Source: Ipomoea triloba
Lineage: Eukaryota > Streptophyta > Magnoliopsida > Solanales > Convolvulaceae
DNA: 64,000 nucleotides
Reading direction: 5' to 3'
Assembly (NCBI RefSeq): GCF_003576645.1
Contig: NC_044929.1
Span: forward strand, 20,305,798-20,369,797
A program made the position numbers and the translations under genes. Below, one piece after another: positions 24,441-36,332 of the stretch. The notes beneath the pieces are model-generated. The model made no database searches. It worked only from the letters and a program-made list of their open reading frames with translations, and had not been told where the DNA came from. Numbering within the stretch: the stretch's first letter is position 1; every line of letters starts with the position of its first letter.

Positions 24441-26040
24441 CATATTGAAATTAAATATTATAACTCCTGAAATGATGATGAGAATTATTTATCACTCTTA
24501 GTTAATTTCAGCATAACACAAAGTGGAAGAGGTTACACACAGGTAGAGTCTATAAGTCTTAACCAGGAAGGTCTTGGTCAACAGAAAGATCTCCCCCATT
24601 TCGGCAAAGCATAGGTCAGACCAACAAACCTCGGTAAGACAGTAGACCACCAACGAGGTCTGTTGTTATTCTAGTAGAATTTAAAAAAAAAAAATTAGCA
24701 AAATCAATTTTTTATCGAACAAACATCAGGTATCCGAGTCACAAGTGCACACAAGTTCAAATTTATTCAAAAACTATAAAAGTTTTAAAATGCACATTTT
24801 AAGTTGTATGATGTGTATTTTTATAATTACTTTTTAGGCTGCACTTTTACATATCATATGATACATTTTATAGTTATGTATAATGCAGTTTCAGAGTTTA
24901 CATATTATTATATAGGTACAAGTTCTCACATAATTTGTCGAACACATTTAACAAATTATATTGTCATATGGGTGTTTTTGGCACCTTAAAAAGAGACAAA
25001 TAGTGGACAGTTGACAACAATAGCACTTAGATTCGGGACTAAGCTAGTTTTCCAAGGAAACAAACAGCTGCCATACAAGGAGTGCTGTATTTATAGTTTA
25101 TCGTCGTTACTCGTTAGAGGGTTAGCCTATAGAGGCCCCGGCCATATGCACTACTGCACTACAATTTACTGTACAATACTTCTCATTTTTAGAAGTTTAA
25201 TTTTTTTTTTAACCATTTAAAACTTATATACATATGTGTACATATATAGTTTATGCATGATGAGACTTTGGGTTACCACTCTCCTCTTACACGGTAAGAA
25301 AATTTGTTTTTATACTATTTCAAATTCATTATGTCTCAAAAGAAAGAAATAAATGTATTGTCTGATCTTCTTGTCTAATCTCAGTTAAATTGGTAATTAG
25401 GTGATTATTACGCTGAATCAATATCTCGATGGGTTAAAAATCTTCTCTTTAGGGCTTCCCTCCAAAGGATCTGATTATAATGGTTAGAGTATTGAATATT
25501 TCGGACGCATTGTAAACACATTGACAAAAAAGGAATGAAATTAATTAGTATAGTCATGCTCCAACGTTACTACTTCTTGTTTAATTTAATGTTCAAAAAG
25601 CTTTTATATATTAAGGCCCTACAACTCTCCCGACCAGTTCCTTTCTCTCTAGTGAGTTCATCAAAGATATTTTCTTCCCAAAATCCTAATTCCAAAAAAA
25701 GGAATTGTTTTAGTTAGCTAGAGCTAGCACATGATAGGTTAAGTTTGATATTAGGGTGAGTACAGTTGCTAGTCTTGTCAATTTATTTAAATAATACATG
25801 CACTTTCTAGTTAACAAATAAGTGTTTGATTCTAACATCCCAGAACCCCAATAAGTTGTGGTTGAATAAAATAATAATAATTTTTTTGATAGTACTACAC
25901 ATATTTAAAGTTAATTTGTCATAATTTACGTAAAAATTTATACTCAGCTCACTACATAAAAATATGATAATCTAAATAAAGTCCATCTTACTTAAAGTTA
26001 ATTTTTATTATTATATAAAGAAGTGTGAAATGTGAATAAA
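24440..26040. other. Gene-free stretch
   Basis: AT-rich with short open frames but no recognisable domain, splice pattern or repeat boundary. Confidence 0.5.
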
Positions 26041-26365
26041 TTTAAAAACAAAAGTTTAAACACTACGGGCAACCACAATAGTGGTTTTTGAGGAGGCATG
26101 TCTTTGTGGAAGGGAGAGGGATCGGAGGGGAGATATTGTTCAAGAACCTTACAGGAGAATCTTGATTTTTTGCAGGAATTGTAGGCTCCACCAGAAAACA
26201 GAGAGTCTCCATGGTGTGCGTGAGATGCACCAGGAGCGCTCAATCAGGCGCGTTATTGCATTACAAATTCTTTCTTTCTTCGTCTTCCCCTTCTCTCTCC
26301 CATGTTCTCTCTCCTAATCATCCCTAAAAAACTCTTCAAAATTCATATTTATTAGGGATGCTCCA
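26041..26365. mobile_element. Non-autonomous repeat, copy 1
   Basis: The segment with GCACCAGGAGCG (about 26228) followed by a pyrimidine-rich run CCCCTTCTCTCTCCCATGTT (about 26286) and TTAGGGATGCTCC (about 26351) resembles 33437-34020, which starts GAGCATCCCC and has CACCAGGAGCG and CTTTCCCATATTCTCTC. It is a dispersed repeat with GGGATGCTC-type ends. The class is uncertain. Confidence 0.45.
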
Positions 26366-26532
26366 TGACGTTTTAGTTGAAGCACTAGACAAGTCATATA
26401 TAGGGACATTGGAATTGGAACTCAATTCATCAAGTCAAACTGCATTTAGACATATTGAGTGACAAGTGCCTTGAATTGAAGGCTTGAAGCCAGGACCTTG
26501 GCTCGCAAAAGTTAAAGGTTCTGATGAACTTC

Positions 26533-26785
26533 ATGTAGAAATATTAGTCCATATTTAATGATAATAAATGTAAGTGGTCTCCTTTATTTGGGTGTATATA
26601 ATGTGAAAATATTTGTCCTTATTTAATGATAATAAATGTATGTGGACTCCTCTATTTGGGAGTATATAATGTCGAAATATTAGTCATTTAATGATAATAA
26701 ATGTATGTGGTCTCTCTTTTTTTTTTTTTTTTTTTTTTGAATACAATGTGGTCTCTCCTTTATTTATGAGTATATTGTAATGAGT
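26533..26785. repeat. 68-bp tandem repeat, about 2.7 units plus a T tract
   Basis: Units at 26533-26600, 26601-26668 and 26669-26715 share GAAATATTAGTC, TTTAATGATAATAAATGTA and GGTCTCC. After a T tract (26717-26738) the end of a unit resumes (GTGGTCTCTCCTTTATTTAT), so the T tract interrupts the array. Confidence 0.85.
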
Positions 26786-27716
26786 TGTAGTGTACAAGTA
26801 GGGCATGTAAGTTTGTCGAGGCAAATTATACAATTTACTTTCTTTAGCAGTTTTTAGTCTGGTGTAAGTTTAGAGTTAAAACTTATATTATAATGAATTG
26901 TCGTAATGTAGTGTGTATTCATTGTGGTTCATGTAATTAAAAAGTTTTGTTGGTATATCAATAGGTTATATATTGTTGTTTGAATTATTTTATCTTTTAA
27001 TCTCATGATTATTAGATCATTTTGATATTATGTTCTCAAGTATCATTTGTATTATAGTGAGTAGGGATGCTCATGGTTCGGCTTGAACCAAATCATGCAC
27101 AGAATCAAATAAAAACAAGGTCCTCTAGTAAAAAGTGATGACTAATCTCAATCATCGATCCATCATGGTTCATCAATGGTTGAAGATTTTAGTAAAAAAA
27201 AATATAGAATGTCAATTTTATAAATTTTAAAAAATTTTAAGAGTGAGGTTTATTTTATAGTTATTGTAAACTTAAAATTTTAGTAATTGTAAAATCCTAA
27301 CTTATGATTTCTCAAGATGGAGGGTATAGATACGTTCACACTTTTTTATAAGAAGAGGCTAGTGTTTTCACTTGAACCCTCCCATTTTTACACTTATGAT
27401 CCCAACATTGAGCCGGGGAAAAAAACTTCACATTTGACAGTAACAAGTCTTAAACCACTTTGGTTAATAGTATATGAAACCAAACTTAGAGGCATTTTAT
27501 TTTAATTTAAACTTTTAATTAAAACAAAATATATTTTTCGATTCCCCAAACACCATTTATACTAGACAGAGGGTGAAAGTAGTAACTACATAATTAGTCT
27601 TTTATGGGGTCATCCCCTACAATTGATTTTTTTTTTTTGAAAAAAAAAAACAAAAAGAAAAAGAAGAAGAAGAAGAAGTTATACTACAATTCTACAAATA
27701 CTGTTAGTGATCAATC

Positions 27717-27955
27717 ATTATTGCATGGACCATAGTCCACACAGCTGTGTGGACCAAAAATAAAAAGTACATTATTTTTGTATTGTAGGTACATTATTTT
27801 AGGGTACATTATTTTTGTATTGAAGGTACATTATTTGATATATACTATCAAATAATGTACCTACAATACAAAAATAATACACCTACAGTACAAAAAGTAA
27901 TACACTTTTTATTTTTGGTCCATACAGTTGTATGGACCATGGTCCATGCAATAAT
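27717..27955. mobile_element. 239-bp foldback MITE
   Basis: The left arm starts ATTATTGCATGGACCATAG and the right arm ends CATGGTCCATGCAATAAT. The arms pair almost to the centre near 27845, where GATATATACTATC forms the turn. Internal phrase TACATTATTTTTGTATTG repeats. No coding sequence. Confidence 0.85.
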
Positions 27956-28129
27956 TTGCCGTTAGCGATACTCTGGGTTTACTCTGGGTTTGAGAAATGG
28001 GACAGTAAAAAGGGCTAAATGCCTAAAATCTATTTAAGCCCAAAACCACCATCTCTAGCATATTCTACAAAAGCCCATGTTCATCATTGAACCATATCTA
28101 ATACAAAAAGGCATGTTATATGGTAGACC

Positions 28130-28460
28130 TTGATAGCAAATTATTGTTTGGATTGTTGTCCACATGGCTAGATGGACAACGGTCTAAAACGACGCTATTT
28201 TGATGTTTAAAAAAAAAGTTTTCTTGCTATGCGCGTGTGTTAGAATAATGAATATTTTAGGTTAAAATAATGTACTTTATGTGTTAAAATAATGAAATTT
28301 CTGAGGTAAGATAATGTATTTTATGAGATAGAATTATGTACTTTATGTGTTAGAATAATGTATAATGAAATTTCTAGGGTAAAATAATGTATTTTATGAG
28401 TTAGAGTAATGTACTTTATGTGTTTAAATAATGTATTTTAATGATATTTGACTAAAATTA
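28130..28460. repeat. Short-phrase AT-rich repeat block
   Basis: GTTGTCCACATGGCTAGATG and AAACGACG open the block, then phrases like TTAGAATAATGTACTTTATG recur about every 20-25 bp. It resembles the interiors of the other GGACC-bounded repeats here (27717, 39858, 41222). Confidence 0.5.
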
Positions 28461-28795
28461 TTTTTAATCTAATTTTTAATAATATTAAGTTTAAAATTAG
28501 TATACTAAATTTATATATTTAAAAACTATACTAAAAGCCCTATTAAATACAAAAAAATATTCAAATTTATAAAAAAAAATTTGAAATGATATATAGCACT
28601 GATATATGGTGAAACATGTCAATGAAAATACACATATAACTAATTTTCACAATAACTGCTGCGGACTATATTTTTATAGTCACTTCAGCTCTTTAATTAC
28701 TTACATACATTACTACAAAGTCAATATACTTCACAAATTAGCCTCAATATGATAACCCCATAAGTTTTATTTTAGATACCACATAAAATTTACTT

Positions 28796-30880
28796 TTAAA
28801 CGTGAAAATTCCTTCCAACATAAGTTTGGCCGAACTGCCAGTTGGCTGGTACCATGTTCCATGAGGTAGAGGTCCGTCTATCACTACCTTTGACCTTAAA
28901 TGAGAGTGATTGACCGACTAAAGTTGCACTTGTTTCCCAATTTTGACCCCAATTGCGACTCATCCCTATCCAACCAGTGTTGGAGCCCTTCACGCTCACC
29001 TTTATTATATCCCCAGCACCACCAACATTGCTGATTAACACCAAGTTGAAGAAGCGGTGGCCGTTAATTGTGAATCTTATTCCTCCGCTCTTTTTGCATG
29101 CCACTCTGCACAGTATATCACAAAATTTTTGTCATATCAGTATGGGTATGTTTGGTTCAAACATTGGAATCGGAAGGGTAATAGGAATCAAATCAAATAC
29201 TTAGTAATGGTAATGAGTTTAAATATAATGAATCACTTTGTTTAGTAGTAAATAGGAATTGGAATCAAAACAAAAAAAAAATTAATAAAAAAATAAATAT
29301 ATAAAAATATATAATAAAGATATATACACATACATACATGAGTATATAAATTAAAATTTCATATTTAATGCATGGACGATGACCTTTTTATTTATTTATT
29401 TTTTCATTTTCTCTCTCTTATTTTTGATCTCATTATTCAAAAGTTTAGGAGTAAAAGGATAATGAGCTTTGTAATTACTAAAGAATTTGATACCAATAAT
29501 GGAATAACATGATATTAAAAGTTTAAAACTCGGGGGTAAAAGTCCCTCCCCAACCACACCCTATGTGTTTTATGAAATACAAAATAATTTATACTAAATG
29601 AAACATACTAAGATACAACAATTTGTAAGAATAAGAATCAAATTAGCCTTTGGTTTCAAATTTTGACCAGTATTGACGCAATTACTATTTACTAACACAC
29701 ACCACCAGATTTTGTGAATGTCCGTTGAGCACATATTCATACCTATCCTATGCCCCACCTGTTTTAGGCAAAAATTCTCTGCGTTTCCTTAATTTTCGGT
29801 CAAATATATTCCTTATATAATGGGATAACACATTTGTTATGAAATATTTTTAAAAAGATTTAATATAATTTGAGGTTCGAGTATACTAGTTTTGTCACAT
29901 TTAATTCTAATTAAATTTTTAAATTGACCACCCATTGCCTCTTGACTTTCAAATTGTTACCAGTCCAAGTTAATCACTCATAGTCCTTCAACTATCAAAT
30001 TTTAACTACTCATGGTCATTTCAGGAGAACTGCGGCTAGTAAAATTTTGAAAGTTGAAAGACCATGAATGGTTAACTTAGACATAACAATTTGAAAGTTG
30101 AAGGATCATGAATGGTTGATTTAAAAGTTGATGATTAAACGTAACAAAATCATTATACTCGGAGGACTCTATATAACATTAACTCTTTTAAATATTACAG
30201 AAAAAGACTTAGATTTAATACGGAATAATAAATCTGACAAATAAAACAAGACTAATGAATTATATGAAAATTTTGAGATATGCAATGGGCATATTAGACA
30301 AAAATTGATAGTACACTATACAAACAAAAGACACATGTTATAATACATATACATATATAATAAAAGCAAAATTGTTTAAATTAGAATATATATAATAATG
30401 TTACCGGCGGTGAACTACGGGGACGATTCCGGCACGATATTGGGCGATGGTGAGAAACATGGGCATGGAGAGGTCGAAGTGGGGGCGAGGAGGGTTACAC
30501 CAGCCGCCGTTGTCGTTGGGCAAAGCGTAATTGGGCGGGCAGAAGTTAGTGGCGGTGATAAAGATGGAAGGGCTGCCGGAAAAGCAAGACTTGTCGTTAG
30601 CACATTTGATTTCAAAGCAGGCCCCGCAGCTCAACCCGTCGTTGAAAAGCGCGGTGCTTAATGCGGCGGTGTTTACCCCGTAGCCCTGGCTGTACAGGTT
30701 GCCGTAGCCACACGCGCCGCCCATGGTCCCGGAGGCGTCGCTGCCGCCGTAGAAGGTGGCGTGAGCGCTCTGCCACGGACCGCCGCTGTAAACGCCCGGG
30801 ACTCTGGCCTCGCCGGTGATTGTGAGTGACGAAACGACGGAGATTATTATCAGAATGCACAACGCGCTAAAAACACCCAT
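28796..30880 (-). CDS. EXPA: Alpha-expansin
   Basis: Two exons, 30880-30405 and 29105-28796, separated by an intron of about 1.3 kb; 261 residues. A signal peptide covers about residues 1-25 (hydrophobic core [15 protein letters not shown]). The first domain has [35 protein letters not shown] and HFD (134-136). Cysteines at 57, 85, 88, 93, 99, 114, 128 and 162 make the usual eight. The second, carbohydrate-binding domain includes [25 protein letters not shown] and [12 protein letters not shown]. The secreted protein is expected to loosen cell walls without hydrolysis, as for the family. The junction restores R-V-A-C-K, where relatives have R-V-P-C-K. The early intron found in many alpha-expansins is absent. 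The intron contains inserted repeats. Confidence 0.96.
29143..29567. mobile_element. MITE-like insertion in the expansin intron
   Basis: The left end reads TATGGGTATGTTTGGTTC. The right end, reversed, reads CACATAGGGTGTGGTTGGG. These are imperfect inverted ends of the GGGTGTTTGGTT type common to plant Tourist-like MITEs, flanked by TAT on both sides. The interior is AT-rich with no gene. Confidence 0.5.
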
Positions 30881-31107
30881 TTCTTGATTTTCCGGGGAGA
30901 GAGATGAGGATGGTGTGGATCGGAGGAAGCGGGGGAGTTAGTTCTTATGGAGGAGGTGCGCAGGGGCAGAGGATGTAATTTTGCGGTTCACTTGCATGCA
31001 TGAATGCGATATGAGCGAGCATATTCATCTATTCTTGTATGTATAAAAACTAGTTAAATAAAATATAGTGTAACTAAAGCTCTTCAAAAATATATAAATA
31101 CTTTTTA

Positions 31108-31112
<5 letters not shown>

Positions 31113-31186
<74 letters not shown>
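31113..31186. repeat. Long AT microsatellite upstream of the expansin gene
   Basis: About 37 AT units, roughly 230 bp upstream of the expansin ATG. Length is likely variable between individuals. Confidence 0.95.
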
Positions 31187-31189
<3 letters not shown>

Positions 31190-31192
<3 letters not shown>

Positions 31193-33430
31193 GAAATTAT
31201 GACATCATATTCAAGGAAAACTTGGAAGTAACCTGTAAAAAAATGTTATTTGCATAATTTTTGAGTTTTTAATCGTTTAACTAAGCATTTTTTTTGTTCA
31301 ATGATTCAATTACACAATGTGTAAAAGGTCAGTGGTCTATTTGATTTTTTTTATTTTTTTATTTTTTATCTAAGGAACTTAATTGCACTATTTAGTCAAC
31401 TTAGTGACTTATTTGACCACTTTTCCCAATAAGAATACTAAATACTAAACAAAAAAATCAAGCAAAATCTAAATAAACTGAAGTTCAAACATTGAGGAGC
31501 GCACAAAAATTGATAACTTTTGAAACAATCTTTGCAAATTGATGGTGATGACCTAAATTACATAACAGATAATAATTAAGAGACAAAAAAATGTGTGATT
31601 TTCTTTATTAAAAAATAATTATAAATTTCTTAAATTTTACCTCAATTTTTCTAGCAGGTACTACAAAAAATAAAATACGGAGTAAATCAAAAAAATATAT
31701 TAGTTTTTTCTTAAAGGATTAAAAAACTAAAAACAGAAATGTGGGCCAGCTAGAATTAGAAGACACAGAATGGAAGGATGGTATTGGAATCAAATAGGGC
31801 CCATTATAAAATCCTCAAAAGCCCAATCACTATCAAAATAACGGTGAGCTTTAACTGTATGTGGGCCCGCATTGCCTCTTTCCCTCTCGAGAAATACTAT
31901 TCGGACTTTTTTTTCTTTTTTTTAAGAAACTATTCAGACTTTTTAATTCTTCTCCCAACTTTTATTTCCTTAAACCCTACGCTTTTCTTGTGACCCACGA
32001 AATAAAGATAACTTGTCCATGATTTTCATGTCAGGAAGTAAAAGTGAAGGAGTAGAGATTGAGAATCCATGCAAAAAAACTCTTTCCGCTCATCCTGATT
32101 TTGTATCAAACTTAGAAAATTTGTATTCTCGACTTCTCACATGTCTTTTGTGATAAAAAACTTATCATATGTCAAAATCTGTAACTATCGTTAATGTGCA
32201 ATTTATTTCTTTATACTCGTATAACATTAACAACTAATATTACCTTTCAAATTCACATCTAACATAAAAGTATAAAATATTATTCTAAAAAAGAATCATG
32301 ATGTCATACACTCCAGGGATCTTTCTAAGCCATTATGAATTTATCACCTCAAATATATAAATACTTAAAAAGAATTTTAAGTAAAGAAAGAAAGATCTCA
32401 TTCAAAATCACTAGTTGTAATATTAAACTTTTGCTTATTAGCTTCCCATATATCATTTATCAAAAAATAAAAAATAAAAAAATGAAGAAGCTTCCCACAT
32501 ATCAATTATTTCATTGTCTAACATATATTCCTACCATGTGGTGTTCTAACTTCCAATATCTCTAAGTATATCTCCCTACAGCCTACACTTTGTCTATTTT
32601 GGGGTGCATCACTCACGTCACATCCCTATAAATCCTTTGGTCACTTTTGACTCCACCTGGATGGATTGTTTGCTATCCTCCCCCATCTATCACAATTCAC
32701 ACTTTTTTTTTTTTTTTTTTGGGTGAAAAAGAAAATTCACAACCACGACTGGAAAGTATATATGAGTAAATCTCACTTTCATATAATAGCCCACAAATTA
32801 TATATACAAGAGAGGTAACGACACTAAGAAAACTCTGCACGACATACTCAACTGAGAAAGTGTTGACAAGAATCTAATTTAACTTGTGTTAATTCACTAA
32901 AATTCAAACTCTTGCCCTTAAATGTGTTGGCAAGAATATAACTCATAACACTTGTATGATAGGCTCGACCCTATAATCCACTACCCACTTGATCGACAAT
33001 CCCTTTAGGCCGGGCACATACAATTCAAAGATTCTTATTCATAGGCAGATGGTAATAATTAACAACTTATATGAACACTTACCCTACCAGCCATTAGGTC
33101 ACATTTATTAAGGAGTGTGCTAGCTAGGTGGTGAACTGAAGTTAAGGGCAAGAGCTTGAGTTTGGGGGGTACATATATATAATGATAAGGACAATATAAT
33201 ATAATTATTTGTATGACTCTGTATAGTAGCCTAGGTGGTCTGCAAATGTTGAAGAAAAGATTTAGGGGTTGAGTTGTGGCCACATTGCCTCTACCATAGG
33301 AAAGAAGGAAACATCATTTGGTCTGCTGTATTTCTGAATAGAAGATTGGAAGCAATTAAGATGTCAGAATCAGCAAATATTAATTGTTGTACACTACACA
33401 AGATTCAGGAAGATACAAATAATAATATAA
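31190..33430. other. Gene-free stretch
   Basis: AT-rich; a segment near 32005-32075 (AAGTAAAAGTGAAGGAG, GAGAATCCATGCA) resembles 20535-20600, so it is a dispersed repeat. No genes recognised. Confidence 0.5.
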
Positions 33431-33436
33431 TGCTTT

Positions 33437-33634
33437 AGAGCATCCCCATAAAAATTTTGGAGTAATTTTTAAGGAAATATAATCCTAAGTGAAAGAGATA
33501 GAGTAATTTAGGTCTTCATTGTAAGAAGCCTTTGGCTTTTATTATATGTGTGGACCCCACTAAATCAGTTAACTACTTCCTGGTGCGTATTATGCACACC
33601 AGGAGCGTGTTATTTTAAATCATTTGTAGTTTTT

Positions 33635-33667
<33 letters not shown>

Positions 33668-33671
33668 TGGN

Positions 33672-33710
<39 letters not shown>

Positions 33711-34020
33711 GATTATACGGAGGGATAACCCCAAAACAAGAGAACTTAATATACTCTAACACCACAACGCACACTAGGGATGCCCAGGGTGTCTTCCTCT
33801 ATATTTCTCAAAATAACAGCAGGAGGTTCTCTTAAGCAGCTCCATCTATCTTCCCTTTAGCACGCAAGCTTGGCCAGATTATCCGCTATGTGATTTTGTT
33901 CTCGATATACATGTTTAATGGTTACCTCCCAATCTTTAGCCATCCACCTCTTGCATGTTTCTTCTTCTTCTTTCCCTTCTCTTTCCCATATTCTCTCTTC
34001 TAGTCACTGCTACATAAACT
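33437..34020. mobile_element. Non-autonomous repeat, copy 2, interrupted by a LINE tail
   Basis: Starts GAGCATCCCCATAAAAATT and contains GCACACCAGGAGCG, as in the copy at 26041. It is then broken at about 33629 by a poly-T run and LINE sequence, and resumes near 33960 with CTTTCCCTTCTCTTTCCC. This is a nested insertion. Confidence 0.45.
33630..33960 (-). pseudogene. 5'-truncated LINE tail (RNase H end) with long poly-A
   Basis: On the minus strand 33960-33710 reads WMAKDWEVTIKHVYREQNHI followed by ADNLAKLAC and a stop. This is the typical end of the RNase-H-like domain of plant L1-type ORF2. It is followed by a 3'UTR and an 80-nt poly-A (T run 33630-33709, with an N at 33671). Confidence 0.75.
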
Positions 34021-34136
34021 TCTCTCTTATTTATATTGGATATAACTCAAAATGTATGTATAGTTATCTCATATACTACCGGATATAACTCAAAATGTAT
34101 GTACAGTTATCTCATATACTACCGCGCGCAAACAAA

Positions 34137-34137
<1 letters not shown>

Positions 34138-34193
<56 letters not shown>
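34138..34193. repeat. ATT microsatellite
   Basis: About 18 pure ATT units next to two copies of a 48-bp phrase (GATATAACTCAAAATGTATG, at about 34036 and 34082). Confidence 0.9.
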
Positions 34194-34609
34194 GTAGTTC
34201 TTACAAATTAGTACAATGCAGTAATGCACATCTTAGAATACATATGTGTTTATTTTTTTAAATAAAAATCTGGATAAGGTTTCTCATCACTATTATGTTT
34301 CCAAATTCCAACCACAATAATACATTCGGGGAAAAAGAATTTTATTTATTAAAAAAAAAATCTGGTTTATTACTTTTAGATTCTACCCTATTAAAAAAAT
34401 GTTTTGGGCTAACTTGAATGTTCCTGTTGAGACATTTCTTCGGCCATGTAGGAAAATGGCAAACATATTACAGCCCATGTTGAGCCCGGATATAAACTTT
34501 TCAGTTTTTATGGGGCTCGAGTCCAAATGGCATCGTTTTACTTCAAAATGACGCCGTCTGAATTTAAAAAGAAAAATTGATTACTTCCTTGTCGTTTGTC
34601 TTCATATAT

Positions 34610-35290
34610 AATTCGTTCCTCTATATTCACAATTTTTATCTCTATATTCACAATTTTAGAACTCTATATTTACAATTTTAGAACTAAATATTCACAATTT
34701 TCGATCTCAATATATAAAATTTCAAAACTCAATACAGAACTCTATATTCACAATTTTTGTACTATATATTCACAATTACAGAACTCTATATTCACAATTT
34801 TTTACTTATATTCACAATTACAGAACTCTATATTCACAATTTTTTACTATAATTCACAATTACAGAACTCTATATTCACAATTTTTTACTATATATTTAC
34901 ACTTACAGAACTCTATATTCACAATTTTTGTACTATATATTCACAATTACAGAACTCTATATTCACAATTACAGAACTCTATATTCACAATTTTTTACTA
35001 TATATTTACACTTACAGAACTCTATATTCACAATTTTTGTACTATATATTCACAATTACAGAACTCTATATTCACAATTACAGAACTCTATATTCACAAT
35101 TTTTTACTATATATTTACACTTACAGAACTCTATATTCACAATTTTTGTACTATATATTCACAATTTCGTAACTCTATATTCGCAATTAAATAACTCTAT
35201 ATTCACAATTACAGAACTCTATATTCAACAATATAACACAATTTTTTAAATCTAGATTCACAATTTTTGAACTTTATGCTCACAAAAAAA
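34610..35290 (+). repeat. AT-rich tandem array with 22-bp monomer and 109-bp higher-order period
   Basis: Monomer about CTATATTCACAATTACAGAA. A longer unit repeats exactly every 109 bp (matching points 34891, 35000, 35109). The reading frame 34596-35249 stays open through it, coding repeats of LYIHN and YSQLQNSIFTI. It lacks any domain and is probably not a gene. Related decayed monomers recur at 52376-52570. Confidence 0.85.
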
Positions 35291-35399
35291 AATAGCGTTA
35301 ACTGAGGAAAGAGTACCATTATAACAGACGTGCGTTTTTGACATGGGTTCATCTTGCAAGGTGGACCCGGGTCTATGGCATAATTTGCCTAAATTTTTA

Positions 35400-36332
35400 G
35401 AGCAAATTGTCATTTTGGTCCACTAACTATAGAGGTCCTATTAATTCTAGTCCACGACTTTCAAAAGTGTTAATTGCATACCATGAGTTTTCAATTTGTA
35501 TCAATTTTGGACACTCCGGTAAAATTTCCGGCCAAATGTCGCCGGATTCTCTTAATCCCTCTCATCTGACTTAATTCAAGAGGTAAAAATGTAATTCCCA
35601 CTATCCAAAATAACCCAACCCAAACCAATAATCCAAAATACCTTCGGTGATGGTTCCACCGCATTTTGCTCGGAACAACAAGTTGATTTCTACAAAACCA
35701 AAAAGAATAAACAAAAAATTACAAATAAATAAATAAATGTTTAGAAATTGATGATGGATTTGTAAGATGGAATTATGGACCGTTACAATGGGTTCAGAAG
35801 GAGGTTGAGGTGGAGGCGGAAGCGGTGGAAGTTCCTGAGGCTGCCATTGCTTAAGAACTTGAGGTTGAGTCGACTCATTGTCGCCGTTTTTTAGGCTGGT
35901 ATTATTGTTGAAAGGGTTTAGGGCTTTGATAATGCTCATCGCGATTCCTGAGAAGACCACGAATCCAGCTGTTTTTGCGATAGCTTTGTCCCTATCGTCG
36001 CCGTCGCCGGCGGAATCATCAGCTGGTCCTCGCTTGTTCCACATCGATCCAATGGTTGGATTAGCGATAGCTTTCTCCATATCGTGAACTGGGTTTGGGA
36101 TTATTGGTTTGGGTTGGGTTATTTTGAATAGTGGAAAGTATATTGTTGTCCCTTGAATTAAGTCAGATCAGAGGGATTAAGAGAATTCGGTGACATTTGG
36201 TCGGAAATTTCACCGGAGTGTCCAAAATTGATACAAATTGAAAAGTCATGATATGCAATTAACACTTTTGAAAGTCGTGGACTAGAATCAATAGGACCCC
36301 TATAATCAGTGGACCAAAATGACAATTTGCTC
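35400..36332. mobile_element. Mutator-like element with about 240-bp inverted ends and 9-bp target duplication
   Basis: Ends GAGCAAATTGTCATTTTGGT and its inverse at 36313-36332. The arms 35400-35638 and 36093-36332 match inverted over most of their length, including GTGTTAATTGCATA and CCGGTAAAATTTCCGGCC-type segments. AAATTTTTA flanks both sides (35391-35399 and 36333-36341), a perfect 9-bp duplication. The interior, about 450 bp, is non-repetitive and carries a reading frame (36080-35601). No transposase. Confidence 0.9.
35601..36080 (-). CDS. Reading frame carried inside the Mutator-like element (possible captured gene)
   Basis: ATG at 36080 opens 159 codons beginning MEKAIANPTIGSMWNKR, then an acidic patch GDGDDRDKAIAK, a hydrophobic segment TAGFVVFSGIAMSIIKAL (about 37-54), and a proline-rich stretch ELPPLPPPPQPPSEP. 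After that the frame looks intronic. A GT-AG intron 35786-35690 would remove it and continue KSTCCSEQNAVEPSPKVF, ending at 35576 inside the left arm. So a spliced product of two exons (36080-35787, 35689-35576) is an alternative model. I do not recognise the family. The normal codon texture and the usable intron argue for origin from a cellular gene; expression is unknown. Confidence 0.5.
   Translation of the reverse strand: MEKAIANPTIGSMWNKRGPADDSAGDGDDRDKAIAKTAGFVVFSGIAMSIIKALNPFNNNTSLKNGDNESTQPQVLKQWQPQELPPLPPPPQPPSEPIVTVHNSILQIHHQFLNIYLFICNFLFILFGFVEINLLFRAKCGGTITEGILDYWFGLGYFG

Noticed and set aside
26081..26317. Short frames on both strands near 26.1 kb as a small gene
   Set aside because: The sequence matches a dispersed repeat at 33.4-34.0 kb, so it is repeat material.
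34596..35249. 217-codon open frame in the AT-rich array
   Set aside because: The protein is only repeats of the satellite monomer and other frames are also open; no evidence of selection.
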